The notes: generated by a model not told the origin, from the sequence alone. Positions 18,601 to 26,922 are shown, counted from the first letter of the stretch. The stretch is DNA of 64,000 nucleotides from an uncultured Bacteroidales bacterium (GCA_902786725.1 CADADP010000001.1:1-64000), one strand, 5' to 3'. Numbers and translations: made by a program.

Positions 18601-19804
18601 TGCCGAGACCCACAGCACCTACCGCACAGTGGATAAATTGGTGCCCACGGTGAGCTTCCACATTGTGGAGCGCACGGATGATGAGACCCCGTCGTACTAC
18701 ACACCCGACGACCATTTCCTGGTGGATAAGGAAGAGTTTAACGCACCTATCAGTTACACCTTTAACAGCAACAGCCGCATGTGGTATCAGCGCGAGCCCG
18801 AACGCTACGCCAACCTGAACAGCGGATGGGAAGGCATCAGCCTGCCGTTTACGGTGGAACTGGTGACTACGCAAACCAAGGGCGAGCTGACACACTTCTA
18901 TCAGGAGAGCACCATAGGCCATGAGTACTGGTTGCGCGACTATCGCGACATAAGCGGAATCAGTAGCGAGCCCGACAAGCTCAAGGCCATCTTCCGCTAC
19001 CCCGACAAGCAGGCCGGTAACAGCAAGAACTACACCAACACCTTCTTATGGGATACCTACTACAGCTACGACGGCGGCGACCTGCGCAAGGACGACAACG
19101 AAGACCTGTACAAGCGTTACTACGCCAGTGCCCACACGATGAACGATTACCCGCTGCAGCAAGCCGCCACGCCTTACATTATAGGCTTCCCCGGCTCACG
19201 CTACTATGAGTTTGACCTCAGTGGCACCTTTGAGCCGAAGAATACGCTTGAATACATAGGTCGCTTGGAGCCGCAGGTGATTACATTTGCCTCGGCCGGC
19301 GGAGCCACCATAGGCGTGAGCGACGATGAGATACAGGCCGTGAGGCACAACAACTACAGTTTCTTCCCGAACTACCTGAAGGTGGATGTTCCGGCAGGCG
19401 GCTACACGCTCAACGCAACCGGCAACGCCTACGAGCTGACCACCGCCGCGACCGAGGTGCCGCCATTCCGTCCCTACTTCATATCGGGAACGGCACCACT
19501 GCACGCGCCACGCGCCATCGAGTTCTCGGAAGAGGAGTCGGAATTGCATGGCGACCCCGAGCAAGAGAGCGTTGACGACGAGTTGAGCGGCAAAATCACC
19601 GTGAAGGTGAGCGAGCGCACAATCATTGTGACGTCGCACCTGTCGGAGGCCGCTCCGGTAGCCATCTACGGAAGCAACGGTATGGTGCTGGCCTCGTTTG
19701 ATATTTCGCCCGAAGAGGATAGAGAGACATCGGTGGATGTACCCGGCATCTACATAGTGAGTGCGGCCAAGGGCAAGTTTACCACAAAATTGATAGTAAA
19801 ATGA
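9671..19804 (+). CDS. Giant YGGG-repeat secreted protein with C-terminal sorting domain
   Basis: 3377 aa from the ATG at 9671; an in-frame TTG at 9623 overlaps the previous gene and would precede the signal peptide. Residues 1-35 form a signal peptide ending near A-L-M-A-Q. Residues 45-1420 carry about 35 copies (counted by eye) of a Y/F-G-G-G or close variant, spaced about 25-60 residues apart and separated by alternating Val/Thr/Asn strands, the look of a stacked beta-solenoid. Residues 1330-2375 add about 12 copies of a second 25-residue motif. Residues 2560-2715 hold a GLUG-like segment (V-E-N-C-W-V, V-E-N-C-Y-Y). The last 70 residues resemble a type A (T9SS) sorting domain ending in K-L-I-V-K. 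Family and ligand are not known to me. It follows three fimbrillin genes in operon spacing. Confidence 0.75.
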   Translation: MTYLRHPHITKTAKRLYRVLLISIFMAVWPALMAQTPQPVIRIGGNVYGGGNKGDLEFETNVTVKSGEIAGAVYGGARMADVLSTNVVIEGGIVNYVYGGNDITGHVRQETNVDIRSSVVHDVYGGGNGSYVYTDVAANKDLPEWADFYYEPGANSVAALNDFRPNVPKATIHLQGASADTLTYIGGAVYCGGNSATLKSPTGAVGTTTEATLKIGSHVVANKVFMGSNGENMITAETLSRYADGSVSSLDLTDAGTFDSYMQGVDVTIRPSLQFDTDDTETPENEEYQPYSTHIGSFYGGGNVGSMSAPGTFVFSFSKDLVIFDKLVGGCNNANIAAGAHNAAHRGGLTGSLPAGATNKVQLNIANVKLEPRVLTYDSGTDTYSYNWNLDANGLLQGANIYGGCYESGYINGGVDIQITENAISDSVFVAGGAGVTMESLRDDPLVSTMSVYGGGYGENSEVWGDVKLTLSGNARILKAYGGGEMGVVGKRAFGSDPAVDYNTTVTMNANIIPGHYTTTCIYGGGFKGLVTGNTTLNLNSGTVHWAFGGACNADINGSTEVFVGLTSRPIVKVGVYGGNDFGGQIYGTKEHSVGGRINASIPTSVSTIPQTVRSNTYVEYYAGSIQGSIYGGAFGAYDYTSAQYYADAEKTQPLFESKPTLLSQIDRGTSDAAANSFVNVLSPSTQAADSVSNIFGGGQGRAGDVGNVDMYNTYVLLHSAGVSTRPQVLAKRAFGAGDCSVTTHSLIDVYTGNVAEVFGASKGASTIYLYPSETSRVNLYPTADKEAMDIYGAGAYSGSREATVNLYGGKAHNVYGASLNEGRTASATINVPVDAVVSVNSLFGGGNGESAANPCDVKLATVNYLSKNATVNDGIYGGNHDYRLTIESQVNIPVAVRNREGELMDVYGAGYGTNTYAQNTHVNLTDSALVRNVFGGGRDGKVVNLASINALIPNPYEPLDESTFAAREHNTNVLINRGATVARNAYAGGEGNEATVSGATGLILNGGKVTGDLYGGGNGGHVRSANGMTPTIVASTNVYALGGTMRNAYGGGLNGNVGTTEIDAETHITVGERDVASDYYSTDPTVERSLYGGGEKGAVYGTAHLTINNAHVGYKYDATTDEYVENVDLREADDKLLAENGNAFGAGYGQGATVDNTVVNVYGGLIRNSLYGGGEIAAVGRGRMVESGHANSTRVLGGIDKAGGTFIEMFSGQVQNDVFGGGRGYSYDLNGNELIDQQFYTSGYVFGKTDVRIHGGVIGTPESLENGYGNVFGGGNIGYVYSAGEADTNTDTGSPNHYYYYKDGHLTEDCRVVISPYAKVLSPVTINGKNYSVNEYVPIDDLNTLRNKYSDSRWSSLSDAGVIVRNAVFAGGNVAIGSDKVYANATTVFGNVTATLRDVYHRDLITIGTEHVGGLYGGGNLAIVNGYRELHIENYGTDYYGLEQQVTLDQYSHMSDRERAYFELKYECVPTGGVTIAGEHYDQGQTISEEDYTSLPSEFQNESYWKKAGFCSIYAGRLLNTLQRADFAGIFGSRMVLQGARDRVSDVVDYTEYTINRVGELSLNAQRSTAGDTDEKDAVHGNYFGIYNVVHYLGNLSSDVKFEHVRQSDSNDVDGTTSYLDWKRANARNRKRNTATCHNKVALASGVFLELTTERSTADTKVYGDITGVVELDMINVRTDVGGGYVYARNEHGVPTFYPNRENVTLSTFNSTAVTFKRYEYSATNLEYIQTSGNFIHDSHRRIIDDCFPHNGVYNDGYVASPAHYWFVRGEVYIYDQVISAYTGSATAYSTEVKIPLTVAANSHGRLTMLNVQPNLYAYYSDYTRTSTIGANGVLVDNESKTFMLNDVISYWDYQLLPANERAMFVSETMVNAVACTIDGVEYAAGEYVLENEGAHSAYRTFAASTHTIVNNMGETVSAEDVFHSSNNLGHDKGYALTLSMDMPKVWDNYYSVLNGTNSKISTAAYNALSEGEQGGYIQGPTYRPRTSGVYGQREYTQGEIIPHNVWQNYTAIAPERRAELQDQAEVERAYVATSQASYSYNGHDKTVNVGTAIPESEYQSLDAATRGKFATAQVCTSTLELNKENYLLQGDLVTTADVSRLASDFGLTATEISEHLSDAYICKTGGNYGGKWFESNQNYNAIESWCSLSETDRANFEFSYDALDLIIDGTYPGTGQTDVYDNQNPAGPYHLTTPVDYEAVYNGTSAMQYYDTNGALQTVSPNTVFDRDAFETQIPNEQYYYAPINVPAITDPDGEDYYVVNTSFMRGDVPYSAGHVIPYSTYEALSSSQKGHVTIIHFNPSTTEQTYYFCRESYVVGANGGYDSSNNGQFSNADNSETYAKGDNVPLSTLVTKAVYETFPNSQLNFDIRGVEPTETSTLYVSRESDIYDLSKERIITVVYQYSYDESDDEGSDIELINEMHVLNIHIVFQSGVPTIGQLMPPATVLPGATVGMKKPNVTPGAYEILGGGWEMFADYDDALNSRNGEPYANNETPMYWYQNNKYYVSYYAKTYLGKTYSNPVPFSIANYHDLSAVMADTAHHMHVDYDPSLLERNCKIYVNDYSEEGKNGLDLLSDLFNLSNGETLAGHEPMEPNVPGCENLEIIMRTDVNHSEPWTPIGEGGQCFGGTLHGDGYTVSGLDKSLFANLCGNIYNLGVTGTFTTAGLVDNGDGHVENCWVLSTATATPGTKAVFGNPTNGAGQVENCYYSEDGGYSTDSYARAMPAKAFYNGTVTYDLNGFYLKERFDRNVTVGGGSASRAIGDTYVANRYSDGDFIYAEGLIPQENDIRYTTDINNAGTYTPIWPDDYLFFGQTLTYGYRESILPHNAQPTHITKIANEGYRLPRTDRSNRVYRAPAYFRSKVMGEAHYNLWANFAARSSAALGSRDVYPGMTAIDFSGYNDAFNGSNGALKQYQRGLNNGLFYAPLLDDGGLLAIRNVDLTRNLLVYTPASNEPVESAALTTRETILNANSDHEYAETHSTYRTVDKLVPTVSFHIVERTDDETPSYYTPDDHFLVDKEEFNAPISYTFNSNSRMWYQREPERYANLNSGWEGISLPFTVELVTTQTKGELTHFYQESTIGHEYWLRDYRDISGISSEPDKLKAIFRYPDKQAGNSKNYTNTFLWDTYYSYDGGDLRKDDNEDLYKRYYASAHTMNDYPLQQAATPYIIGFPGSRYYEFDLSGTFEPKNTLEYIGRLEPQVITFASAGGATIGVSDDEIQAVRHNNYSFFPNYLKVDVPAGGYTLNATGNAYELTTAATEVPPFRPYFISGTAPLHAPRAIEFSEEESELHGDPEQESVDDELSGKITVKVSERTIIVTSHLSEAAPVAIYGSNGMVLASFDISPEEDRETSVDVPGIYIVSAAKGKFTTKLIVK

Positions 19805-22800
19805 TGAATCACACAAGACATAAAGGCATAATACTGGCCACGCTACTGATGGCAGTGGCATGCATATTCCCACAGGAAACGGTGGCATTGCCCGCCGCCG
19901 GCGTCTACATGATTGCCAACTTCAACGGCTACAACACGTCTTCTGATTTAACAGAGAAGAAGAAAATTTACTACCTTATCCCTGCAGAGGAATGTTATTG
20001 GAACGGCAGCACAGTCAGTCCGTTCTTTGACACCGTTGACAATGGTATGCCGCACCTTACGACCTATCAGGCCTACCTCACCGAAGAGGATGTGATCAAT
20101 GCGTTGTGGGATGTGCAAATCGTGGTCGATAACGGCACCACCTACTATCGCTTCTATCATGTGCTCACGGGTAAGTATCTTACCCAAAATGAAATGAAGA
20201 AGATCAGCGGATATGAGGGACGTCTCTTTGTCCACCTCGAGGCAACCAACTCTCCCGGGACAAACACCCTTTTCACAATCACCGACAAATCGGGAGGCAA
20301 GTACTTCATCACGCCATACGGTATGTTGACGACCTACTCGTTGAACCCGAATGCCAGCAACAAACCCCAGAAGACTCCGACCTCCGATCGTGGCGGCATC
20401 GGCGGCACCATCGGACGTGGTAATGACAATAACTCCCAATGGTATTTCGACGTGCCTCAGGTCACCGCTCCCACGGTGGGTTTCAACATGAACTACAAGA
20501 TAGTCATGGAGACGATTTTCCCGGGGGCGACAATCTACTACACCACCGACGGCTCCACGCCGACGACCTCGTCGACACAATACAACGGCCCGTTTGACCT
20601 GCCCGCCGGCGTGACAACCATTAATGCGATTGCTGTTCGCAGCGGTTACCCCGATTCGCCCGTCACCGTTTTCACCCCCATCGTTGAGTTCGGCGACAAC
20701 CATCCTTACCTGATTCAGAACCAGGGCAACACCAATTTCTATCTGCTGCCTGACCAGTTGAACGCCACGCTCAACGTCACGAAGGTGACAACCAACAGTT
20801 TGCCGCGTGCGTCAATGATGTGGACCATGCACAGCGCCGGTGTCGTCAACGGACGGCAGTACTACTTCATCAAGAATCATACCACTGGCCAGTATCTGTG
20901 TTACACCAGTTACACCAATGAAAACAACAATGTGGTCAATGGTGTGTTGATGAAAGATGCCGCCGACTTTGACTCGTCAGACATCTTCCGTTTCCACATC
21001 ACCGAGGCTACCGGTGGCGGATACAACATCATCCCGTTCGCGTACGGTGCCTCGGGCGGCATCTTCAAGGACTATGACAGCGCCAACGCTAGTTATCCCA
21101 ACAACAGTACGTTGACTGTGGCGACGCCTACCCGTAACGTGAATGACGCCTCGGCAGGTGCACGATGGGTGTTCGTTCCGGTTTTCAACGAGAAGATGCC
21201 GGCAGTGACACCGCCCATCACGGTCTCGACTTCCGCAGCCGATGCGCACTACTACAATATCGAGAGTGGCACGGCCGGATATTTTATGACTCCGGGCGCG
21301 GAATATGTCACCACGACAACCGAACTTACCGATGAAGCCAAGTGGTTCTTCACCGTTGCCGACAGCGACGACTGGAATACCTATTACTATATCCAGGATG
21401 TCCCGACGGAATTGTACCTCGGTCTGCGCGCCGACGATGCCTCGATGAGCAATGCCGCCATCATTGGCGAATTGCCTGCTTCCGGCAGCCCGAACTTGTA
21501 CCGATATCAGTTCGCCATCGCACCGTCGGCAATAGCGGGATTGTACTACCTCGTGCCGCGAGCAATCCTCTATCAGGGCAATTCAACCTACTATGCGGTG
21601 TTGGCACGTCTCGACAACACCAACCTCTATACCCGCAACAACGGACGTTCGGAACCCACAATGAAGTGGGCGTTCCATCAGGTCGTTTTCCAATGCGCCA
21701 CACCCGAAATCCACTATGACGCGGCCACGGGGATGGTGACGATCACGTGCGCCACCACCGGTGCTACCATCTATTACACCACCGACGGCTCTAACCCTCT
21801 CACCTCGTCAACCCGTCTCACTTATAGCGGACCGTTTTTGCTGGAGTCGACTTACGTCAACGCCGTGGCGATGCGTAACAACGATGGTAGCGACGCTTCG
21901 GAGGTCGCCACGTTCACCATGAACCAAGTTGTTGTCTCGTCAACCGACGAGATGACCGACATGGCTGGAAACTACATCCTCGACGAAGGCTTTGTCGCCA
22001 ACGGCACGGTGGGCACGCAGCAGAACCCGTTCACTGGCAGTATCGATGGCGGGTTAAACACCTTCTCCGTCTCGGCACCGCTCATCGGTTATGCCAACGG
22101 GGCTGTGATCTCCAACGTGATTGTCAGCAGCGCCTCGATCAGCGGCAGCGGCAACATCGGCGCCATCTGCAACAACGCCCTGGGCGACACGCGGATTTAC
22201 AACTGCGGTGTGAACGCCGGCAGCATCAGCGGCTCGGCCTACACCGGCGGACTCGTGGGACTGCTCGACGGCACCTCGAGAGTGGTGAACTGCTACAACT
22301 ACGCCGATATCACCGGTGGCACCGAGGTGGGTGGCATCGTCGGTCACAACGCCTATGCCTCCAAGGTCAATGACCTGCGCACGATGGTGATGAACTGCAT
22401 GTTCTACGGCGACATCACCGGCGGCTCGTCCAAGGCCCCGATCTACAACGGCCTGTTGATCACCAATGCTGCCAACCAAAACGGCATCAACAACTACAAC
22501 TACTTCCGTTATGAGGCGCCGTTCAGCAAGAACGGAGACATTGATGTCTATAACGCCGCTCTGGGTGCCGAGGAGCGCTTCCTCGTGCGGTTTGAGCAAT
22601 ACCGCCAGATGCTCAACAGCAACCGCGGTCTTGCGGCATACTATGCCACTGGCGATGTCTCCAACATCGCATCGATGGCAAAGTGGGTCCTCGACACGAG
22701 CATCGCGCCTTATCCGATATTAAAGGAGCCGGGCACTTATCCGTCGGTCATCAACTATGATGCCTCCGCGCTCACCTCGCAAGGAACCCTCACGGTGACC

Positions 22801-25800
22801 ATCCAGCAGGGTGCCGGGGCACCTATCACGGCCCGCATCGTGCGCTCGAGCCTAACGCTCACCATCACCGACCAAGATCCGGATAACTACAACTTCAACT
22901 ACCACAAGGTGCAGTTGCCTTACTACAACGAGATTGGCAAAGGCAACTACAACGGCAACAAGGTGGTAACGGGATGGAAAATCGTCAGCATCACCGGCGG
23001 CGTCTCCAGTCCGACATCGTACAGCACGGGTACCGACGCGCCGGCATACAACTTCGCCGACCGCAAGTGCACCGACAAAGACCTCTATTCCGTCAGCGAA
23101 CGTGTCTTCGCACAGGGTGCCTACTATGATGTGCCCGACAGCGTCACCGCCATCACCATCGAGCCGTATTGGGCCAAGTGCGTCTATCTGAGCGACCCCA
23201 ACTGGGATGTGACCTACACCGAGAACGCCAGCGACTGGTCTCCGACAAATGTCACGAAGATGGGCACGCGTTATACCAACAACACGCAGGTGAGCATCAA
23301 CGGCAGTTTGCAGCGCGTCTATACCACGATGCCCAACGCCTTGGCGGCCCTGTCGGCAAGCGCGTCGACGACGGTGTTTGACAACGCCATCGTCCTTGTG
23401 GGCAACTTCCACATGTTCAACGGCGCCCACTCTCCCACGAGAAACTATCTCACCGGTCCGTTCACGATCCTGTCGGCCGACCTGGACAACGACAACGAGC
23501 CCGACAACTCGTTCATCTACCAGCATGCCTCCCGTCAGGAAGTGAGCCCGATCCGTTTCGACTTCCTCAACATCATCGGCACCGGTATGGCCCACAAGAT
23601 CGCCGGCAGTATCCGTATGCCGAACGTGGGTATTTTCCAGCCCAGAGGATGGTTTGAGATCACCAACACCTGCCTGTTCTACTTCGGACAGTTTGAGTAT
23701 GACTGCCCGAACCACACCGAATCGCCGCTCATCCTCGAAGGTGGTGTGTTCGACCAGTTTGTCTCGGCCATGTTCGTCAACTCGCAGAAGACGCAGTACA
23801 TCCGCATCGGCAGCAACGCCTGGTTCAAGATGTTCAACAACGGCCGCCACGCCAACAAGAACTACACCACGTTCACGCCGCACATCCCGATAAGTGTGAC
23901 AGGTGGTGAGTATGAGGAATTCTATCTGTCGGGGATGTTCCGCCCGGAAGCCCGCACTGAGGCCGATAACGCCGAGTGCTACATTAGCGGTGGCAAGTTT
24001 GGCGAGGTAGCCGGTGCCGGCATGGAGCAGGTCAATGGCAATGTGTCGTGGTTCATCGACCATGCCGACATCAACAACTTCTACGGCGGTGGCGTGAACG
24101 CCGCCAAGCCAATCACCGGCAATATCGATGTCATTATTTCCGACACAAAGGTCAACACATATTGCGGTGGTCCCAAGTTCGGCGACATGACCTCCGGCAA
24201 GACTGTCGAGACCACGGCCACCGACTGCGACTTCGGTCGTTACTTCGGTGCCGGATACGGTGGCTCGTCGTTCAACCGCGTGAACTACAAAGACCTTGTT
24301 GACCAGACACAGTATCCGTTCAACGAATGGGTCACGACTCACTACAACCGCCAGTACAGCGCTCAGAACGCTGGCATCGCGGTGAGTTATGAGTATGAGC
24401 ACCTCACCCTCACGGGCTTCTCGACCAATAAAACTGTGGGACGTTTCTACGTCAACTATGCGTCGTTGTCGCTTGCCACGACCTACAACGTGACGTCGTC
24501 GCTCACCGGCTGCAACATCCGCGGCAACTTCTACGGCGGCGGCAACCTGGGCAAGGTGCACGGCAGTGTGACCTCGACGCTCACCGACTGCACCGTGGCG
24601 GGCAGCGTCTTCGGCGCCGGTTTCTCGGCGACGATTCCGACGGTCGAGGTCTATCCCATCCAGGGCATGAATCCCGAGCCGTACTACAACGGCCAGTCGG
24701 GTGTGTACGTCCAGGGTGTGATGCCCGAGCCCACGCTTTTCACCTGGCACCAGGTGGCCAGCGTGAGTCAAGGCAATGAATTCGACGAGAGCAATCACCT
24801 GATATACACTACAGAGGACTTAACGTCACTGGGTCATGTGGAGGGCAGCGCGTCGCTCACCATCGCCGGCACGACCACCGTCGCCGGCGTGATCAACGGC
24901 AGCGCCACCGGCGGCGTGTTCGGCGGCGGTGACGCCTCGGCTGTCAACGGCGACACCGAGGTGACGATCGCCGCGGCGGCAACGGGCAGTTCGCTGCTCA
25001 ACGTCTATGGCGGCGGCAATGTGGCTGATGTGACCGGCAGTGTGACCGTGGCCGTGAGGAGTGGCAATATCGCGGGAGACGTGTATGGCGGTGGCGCCCT
25101 TGCCAACACCAACACCGAGAGTGGCAGCACGAGCGTGAGCCTGCTTGGCGGCAAGATATTCGGCAACGCCTATGGAGGCGGCCTGGGTACCAAGGGAAGT
25201 GAGACAGAAGACACAATAGCGGCGATAGTGGGCGGAGATGTGACTGTGACAGTGAACGGCAGCGCGATAGGCGGAAGCGTGTATGGTTGTAACAACCAGA
25301 ACGGCACGCCCAAGGGCAACGTGCTTGTGCAAGTGTTACGCACGGTGAACTTCGCCAATCCCGAGGCCGAGAAGCCCACATTGCTGGCCGATGGCGAGGA
25401 TGAGAACGAGCATCCGTACGAGTTGCCGGCGGCATACGGAGGCGGCAACGAAGCGGCTTACGACCCGGCCGACCACAACACCAACTACTGCAAGGTGCAA
25501 GTGGATGGCTGCGGCGAGGTGAGTATAGGCTACGTGTATGGTGGCGGTAATGCGGCACCGGTGAACCAGTGCCGCGTGCAGGTGGATGGAGCCTACGAGA
25601 TAGGCAACGTGTTCGGAGGCGGAAACGGCGCTAATCCCAACAAGCCAGGTGCTGACGTGGGAATAATAGACGCCGCGGCCTACGCAAGCGATAAGACGAC
25701 CGGCCTGTATGGTCCCGGCGACGCATACACCGTGATTAAGGGCGGAACAATCCACCATGTGTTCGGAGGCTCAAACACACGCGGAAACATAGTGGGCAAT

Positions 25801-26499
25801 GCCATAGTGACCCTGGGCGATGAAGACACAACGTACTGCGTGCTGAACGTGGATGAGGTGTTCTCGAGCGGCAACAAGGCCAATATGGACGGCACGGCCC
25901 GGCTGATAGTGGGTTGTGTGGATAGTCCGTTGAAGGCCCTCTATGGCGGCGCGAAGCAGGCCGACGTGAGCGGTAACGTGGAGCTTAACATCAACAGCGG
26001 GCGGATACTGAAGGTATTCGGCGGCAACAAGACCAGCGGCACCATCCACGGCACCATCACGGTGAACGTGGAGGAGAAGGGATGTAAACCAATCCATATC
26101 ACCGAATTGTACGGTGGAGGCGACCAAGCGCCGTACGTGTCAACGGGCGAGAATGGTAACGGTCCGTTTGTGAACATCCGCTCATGCACCGAGATTGGGA
26201 CCATCTACGGCGGCGGCTATGGAGCCACAGCTGCTATAACCGGCAACCCGATAATAGATATCAATATGGACCCCGGCTACACAACGACCGATCCCGATGA
26301 CGCTCCCGCAAACCGCACCGCTCAGCCACTGGGCACAATAGGCAACGTGTTTGGCGGCGGTAATGAGGCACAGGTGCACGGCAATCCCGTAGTGCTGGTG
26401 GGCACCAGCGGCAAGAGCGCCAACATCAGCGGCAACGTGTTCGGTGGCGGGAATAATGCCAATGTTACGGGTAACACCCATATCCAGATAGGCCAATAA
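19801..26499 (+). CDS. Second giant YGGG-repeat protein, mosaic, lacking a sorting domain
   Basis: 2232 aa. The start overlaps the previous stop by 4 nt (ATGA), suggesting coupled translation. A signal peptide covers residues 1-30. Next come two segments like lectin-type beta-trefoils (for example H-V-L-T-G-K-Y-L). Two chitobiase/hexosaminidase C-terminal-like modules follow at about 224-287 and 633-704, each with A-T-I-Y-Y-T-T-D-G-S. GLUG-type repeats lie at about 734-850, and Y/F-G-G-G repeats run from about 1427 to the last residues. Unlike its two giant neighbours it ends in repeat sequence with no recognisable C-terminal sorting domain. From about 19.9 to 25.1 kb it prefers ATC for Ile and often uses GTC for Val, whereas its ends and the adjacent genes favour ATA and GTG. 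Function is unknown; surface binding is inferred. Confidence 0.75.
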   Translation: MMNHTRHKGIILATLLMAVACIFPQETVALPAAGVYMIANFNGYNTSSDLTEKKKIYYLIPAEECYWNGSTVSPFFDTVDNGMPHLTTYQAYLTEEDVINALWDVQIVVDNGTTYYRFYHVLTGKYLTQNEMKKISGYEGRLFVHLEATNSPGTNTLFTITDKSGGKYFITPYGMLTTYSLNPNASNKPQKTPTSDRGGIGGTIGRGNDNNSQWYFDVPQVTAPTVGFNMNYKIVMETIFPGATIYYTTDGSTPTTSSTQYNGPFDLPAGVTTINAIAVRSGYPDSPVTVFTPIVEFGDNHPYLIQNQGNTNFYLLPDQLNATLNVTKVTTNSLPRASMMWTMHSAGVVNGRQYYFIKNHTTGQYLCYTSYTNENNNVVNGVLMKDAADFDSSDIFRFHITEATGGGYNIIPFAYGASGGIFKDYDSANASYPNNSTLTVATPTRNVNDASAGARWVFVPVFNEKMPAVTPPITVSTSAADAHYYNIESGTAGYFMTPGAEYVTTTTELTDEAKWFFTVADSDDWNTYYYIQDVPTELYLGLRADDASMSNAAIIGELPASGSPNLYRYQFAIAPSAIAGLYYLVPRAILYQGNSTYYAVLARLDNTNLYTRNNGRSEPTMKWAFHQVVFQCATPEIHYDAATGMVTITCATTGATIYYTTDGSNPLTSSTRLTYSGPFLLESTYVNAVAMRNNDGSDASEVATFTMNQVVVSSTDEMTDMAGNYILDEGFVANGTVGTQQNPFTGSIDGGLNTFSVSAPLIGYANGAVISNVIVSSASISGSGNIGAICNNALGDTRIYNCGVNAGSISGSAYTGGLVGLLDGTSRVVNCYNYADITGGTEVGGIVGHNAYASKVNDLRTMVMNCMFYGDITGGSSKAPIYNGLLITNAANQNGINNYNYFRYEAPFSKNGDIDVYNAALGAEERFLVRFEQYRQMLNSNRGLAAYYATGDVSNIASMAKWVLDTSIAPYPILKEPGTYPSVINYDASALTSQGTLTVTIQQGAGAPITARIVRSSLTLTITDQDPDNYNFNYHKVQLPYYNEIGKGNYNGNKVVTGWKIVSITGGVSSPTSYSTGTDAPAYNFADRKCTDKDLYSVSERVFAQGAYYDVPDSVTAITIEPYWAKCVYLSDPNWDVTYTENASDWSPTNVTKMGTRYTNNTQVSINGSLQRVYTTMPNALAALSASASTTVFDNAIVLVGNFHMFNGAHSPTRNYLTGPFTILSADLDNDNEPDNSFIYQHASRQEVSPIRFDFLNIIGTGMAHKIAGSIRMPNVGIFQPRGWFEITNTCLFYFGQFEYDCPNHTESPLILEGGVFDQFVSAMFVNSQKTQYIRIGSNAWFKMFNNGRHANKNYTTFTPHIPISVTGGEYEEFYLSGMFRPEARTEADNAECYISGGKFGEVAGAGMEQVNGNVSWFIDHADINNFYGGGVNAAKPITGNIDVIISDTKVNTYCGGPKFGDMTSGKTVETTATDCDFGRYFGAGYGGSSFNRVNYKDLVDQTQYPFNEWVTTHYNRQYSAQNAGIAVSYEYEHLTLTGFSTNKTVGRFYVNYASLSLATTYNVTSSLTGCNIRGNFYGGGNLGKVHGSVTSTLTDCTVAGSVFGAGFSATIPTVEVYPIQGMNPEPYYNGQSGVYVQGVMPEPTLFTWHQVASVSQGNEFDESNHLIYTTEDLTSLGHVEGSASLTIAGTTTVAGVINGSATGGVFGGGDASAVNGDTEVTIAAAATGSSLLNVYGGGNVADVTGSVTVAVRSGNIAGDVYGGGALANTNTESGSTSVSLLGGKIFGNAYGGGLGTKGSETEDTIAAIVGGDVTVTVNGSAIGGSVYGCNNQNGTPKGNVLVQVLRTVNFANPEAEKPTLLADGEDENEHPYELPAAYGGGNEAAYDPADHNTNYCKVQVDGCGEVSIGYVYGGGNAAPVNQCRVQVDGAYEIGNVFGGGNGANPNKPGADVGIIDAAAYASDKTTGLYGPGDAYTVIKGGTIHHVFGGSNTRGNIVGNAIVTLGDEDTTYCVLNVDEVFSSGNKANMDGTARLIVGCVDSPLKALYGGAKQADVSGNVELNINSGRILKVFGGNKTSGTIHGTITVNVEEKGCKPIHITELYGGGDQAPYVSTGENGNGPFVNIRSCTEIGTIYGGGYGATAAITGNPIIDINMDPGYTTTDPDDAPANRTAQPLGTIGNVFGGGNEAQVHGNPVVLVGTSGKSANISGNVFGGGNNANVTGNTHIQIGQ

Positions 26500-26584
26500 A
26501 GAGAGAAACGAGAAACTTAACAATCTAATCATTAGCGATTATGAGGAGTTTTTAGTGGTTATCACAGGGATGTAGCCACTAACG

Positions 26585-26815
26585 GTGTGTGCTATTGCGC
26601 AAGAAGAGGCAGGAGACTATGAACTGTGGGAGAAAGAACCGGGCGGCATGGGTAACGTGGTAACGCGGAGTTATCCAAAGCTGAATCACCTGCCGGTGGA
26701 GGGCGAGGGGAAATCTAATCCTCTGGAATACCAAGCGGAGGAACATGTGGCTGCATACGTGGTGGAAGACATCGCTAATTTGATTTTTTCTCAGGCGATT
26801 GATACGGGGAAATAG
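26585..26815 (+). CDS. Doubtful small ORF, possible gene remnant
   Basis: A 76-aa GTG-started frame with an acidic product that matches nothing I recognise. A stop codon lies three codons upstream, no promoter is visible just before it, and it sits in the 600-bp gap after a giant gene that has lost its expected C-terminal domain. It may be decayed coding sequence or chance. Confidence 0.25.
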   Translation: MCAIAQEEAGDYELWEKEPGGMGNVVTRSYPKLNHLPVEGEGKSNPLEYQAEEHVAAYVVEDIANLIFSQAIDTGK

Positions 26816-26922
26816 CGCGCCGACACAGGGAGCAAGATGATAGTGGCGAAAAACGAGACACACCGTGCGAGACCGAGAAGGATAAGCACCGGCGAGTTAT
26901 GAGGGAAATGCAGAAAATGACA

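Noticed and set aside
22852-24798. 648-codon antisense ORF opposite the second giant gene
   Set aside because: Its product is a His/Val/Ala/Arg-rich string without domains or signal peptide, and it exists because the sense strand's codon choice avoids antisense stops. Similar long antisense frames occur opposite 12.7-14.1 kb and 16.8-18.3 kb.
9790-26490. CRISPR-like or DNA-level tandem repeat in the giant genes
   Set aside because: Repeats are at the protein level with variable spacing and varied codons; there is no constant repeat-spacer pattern.
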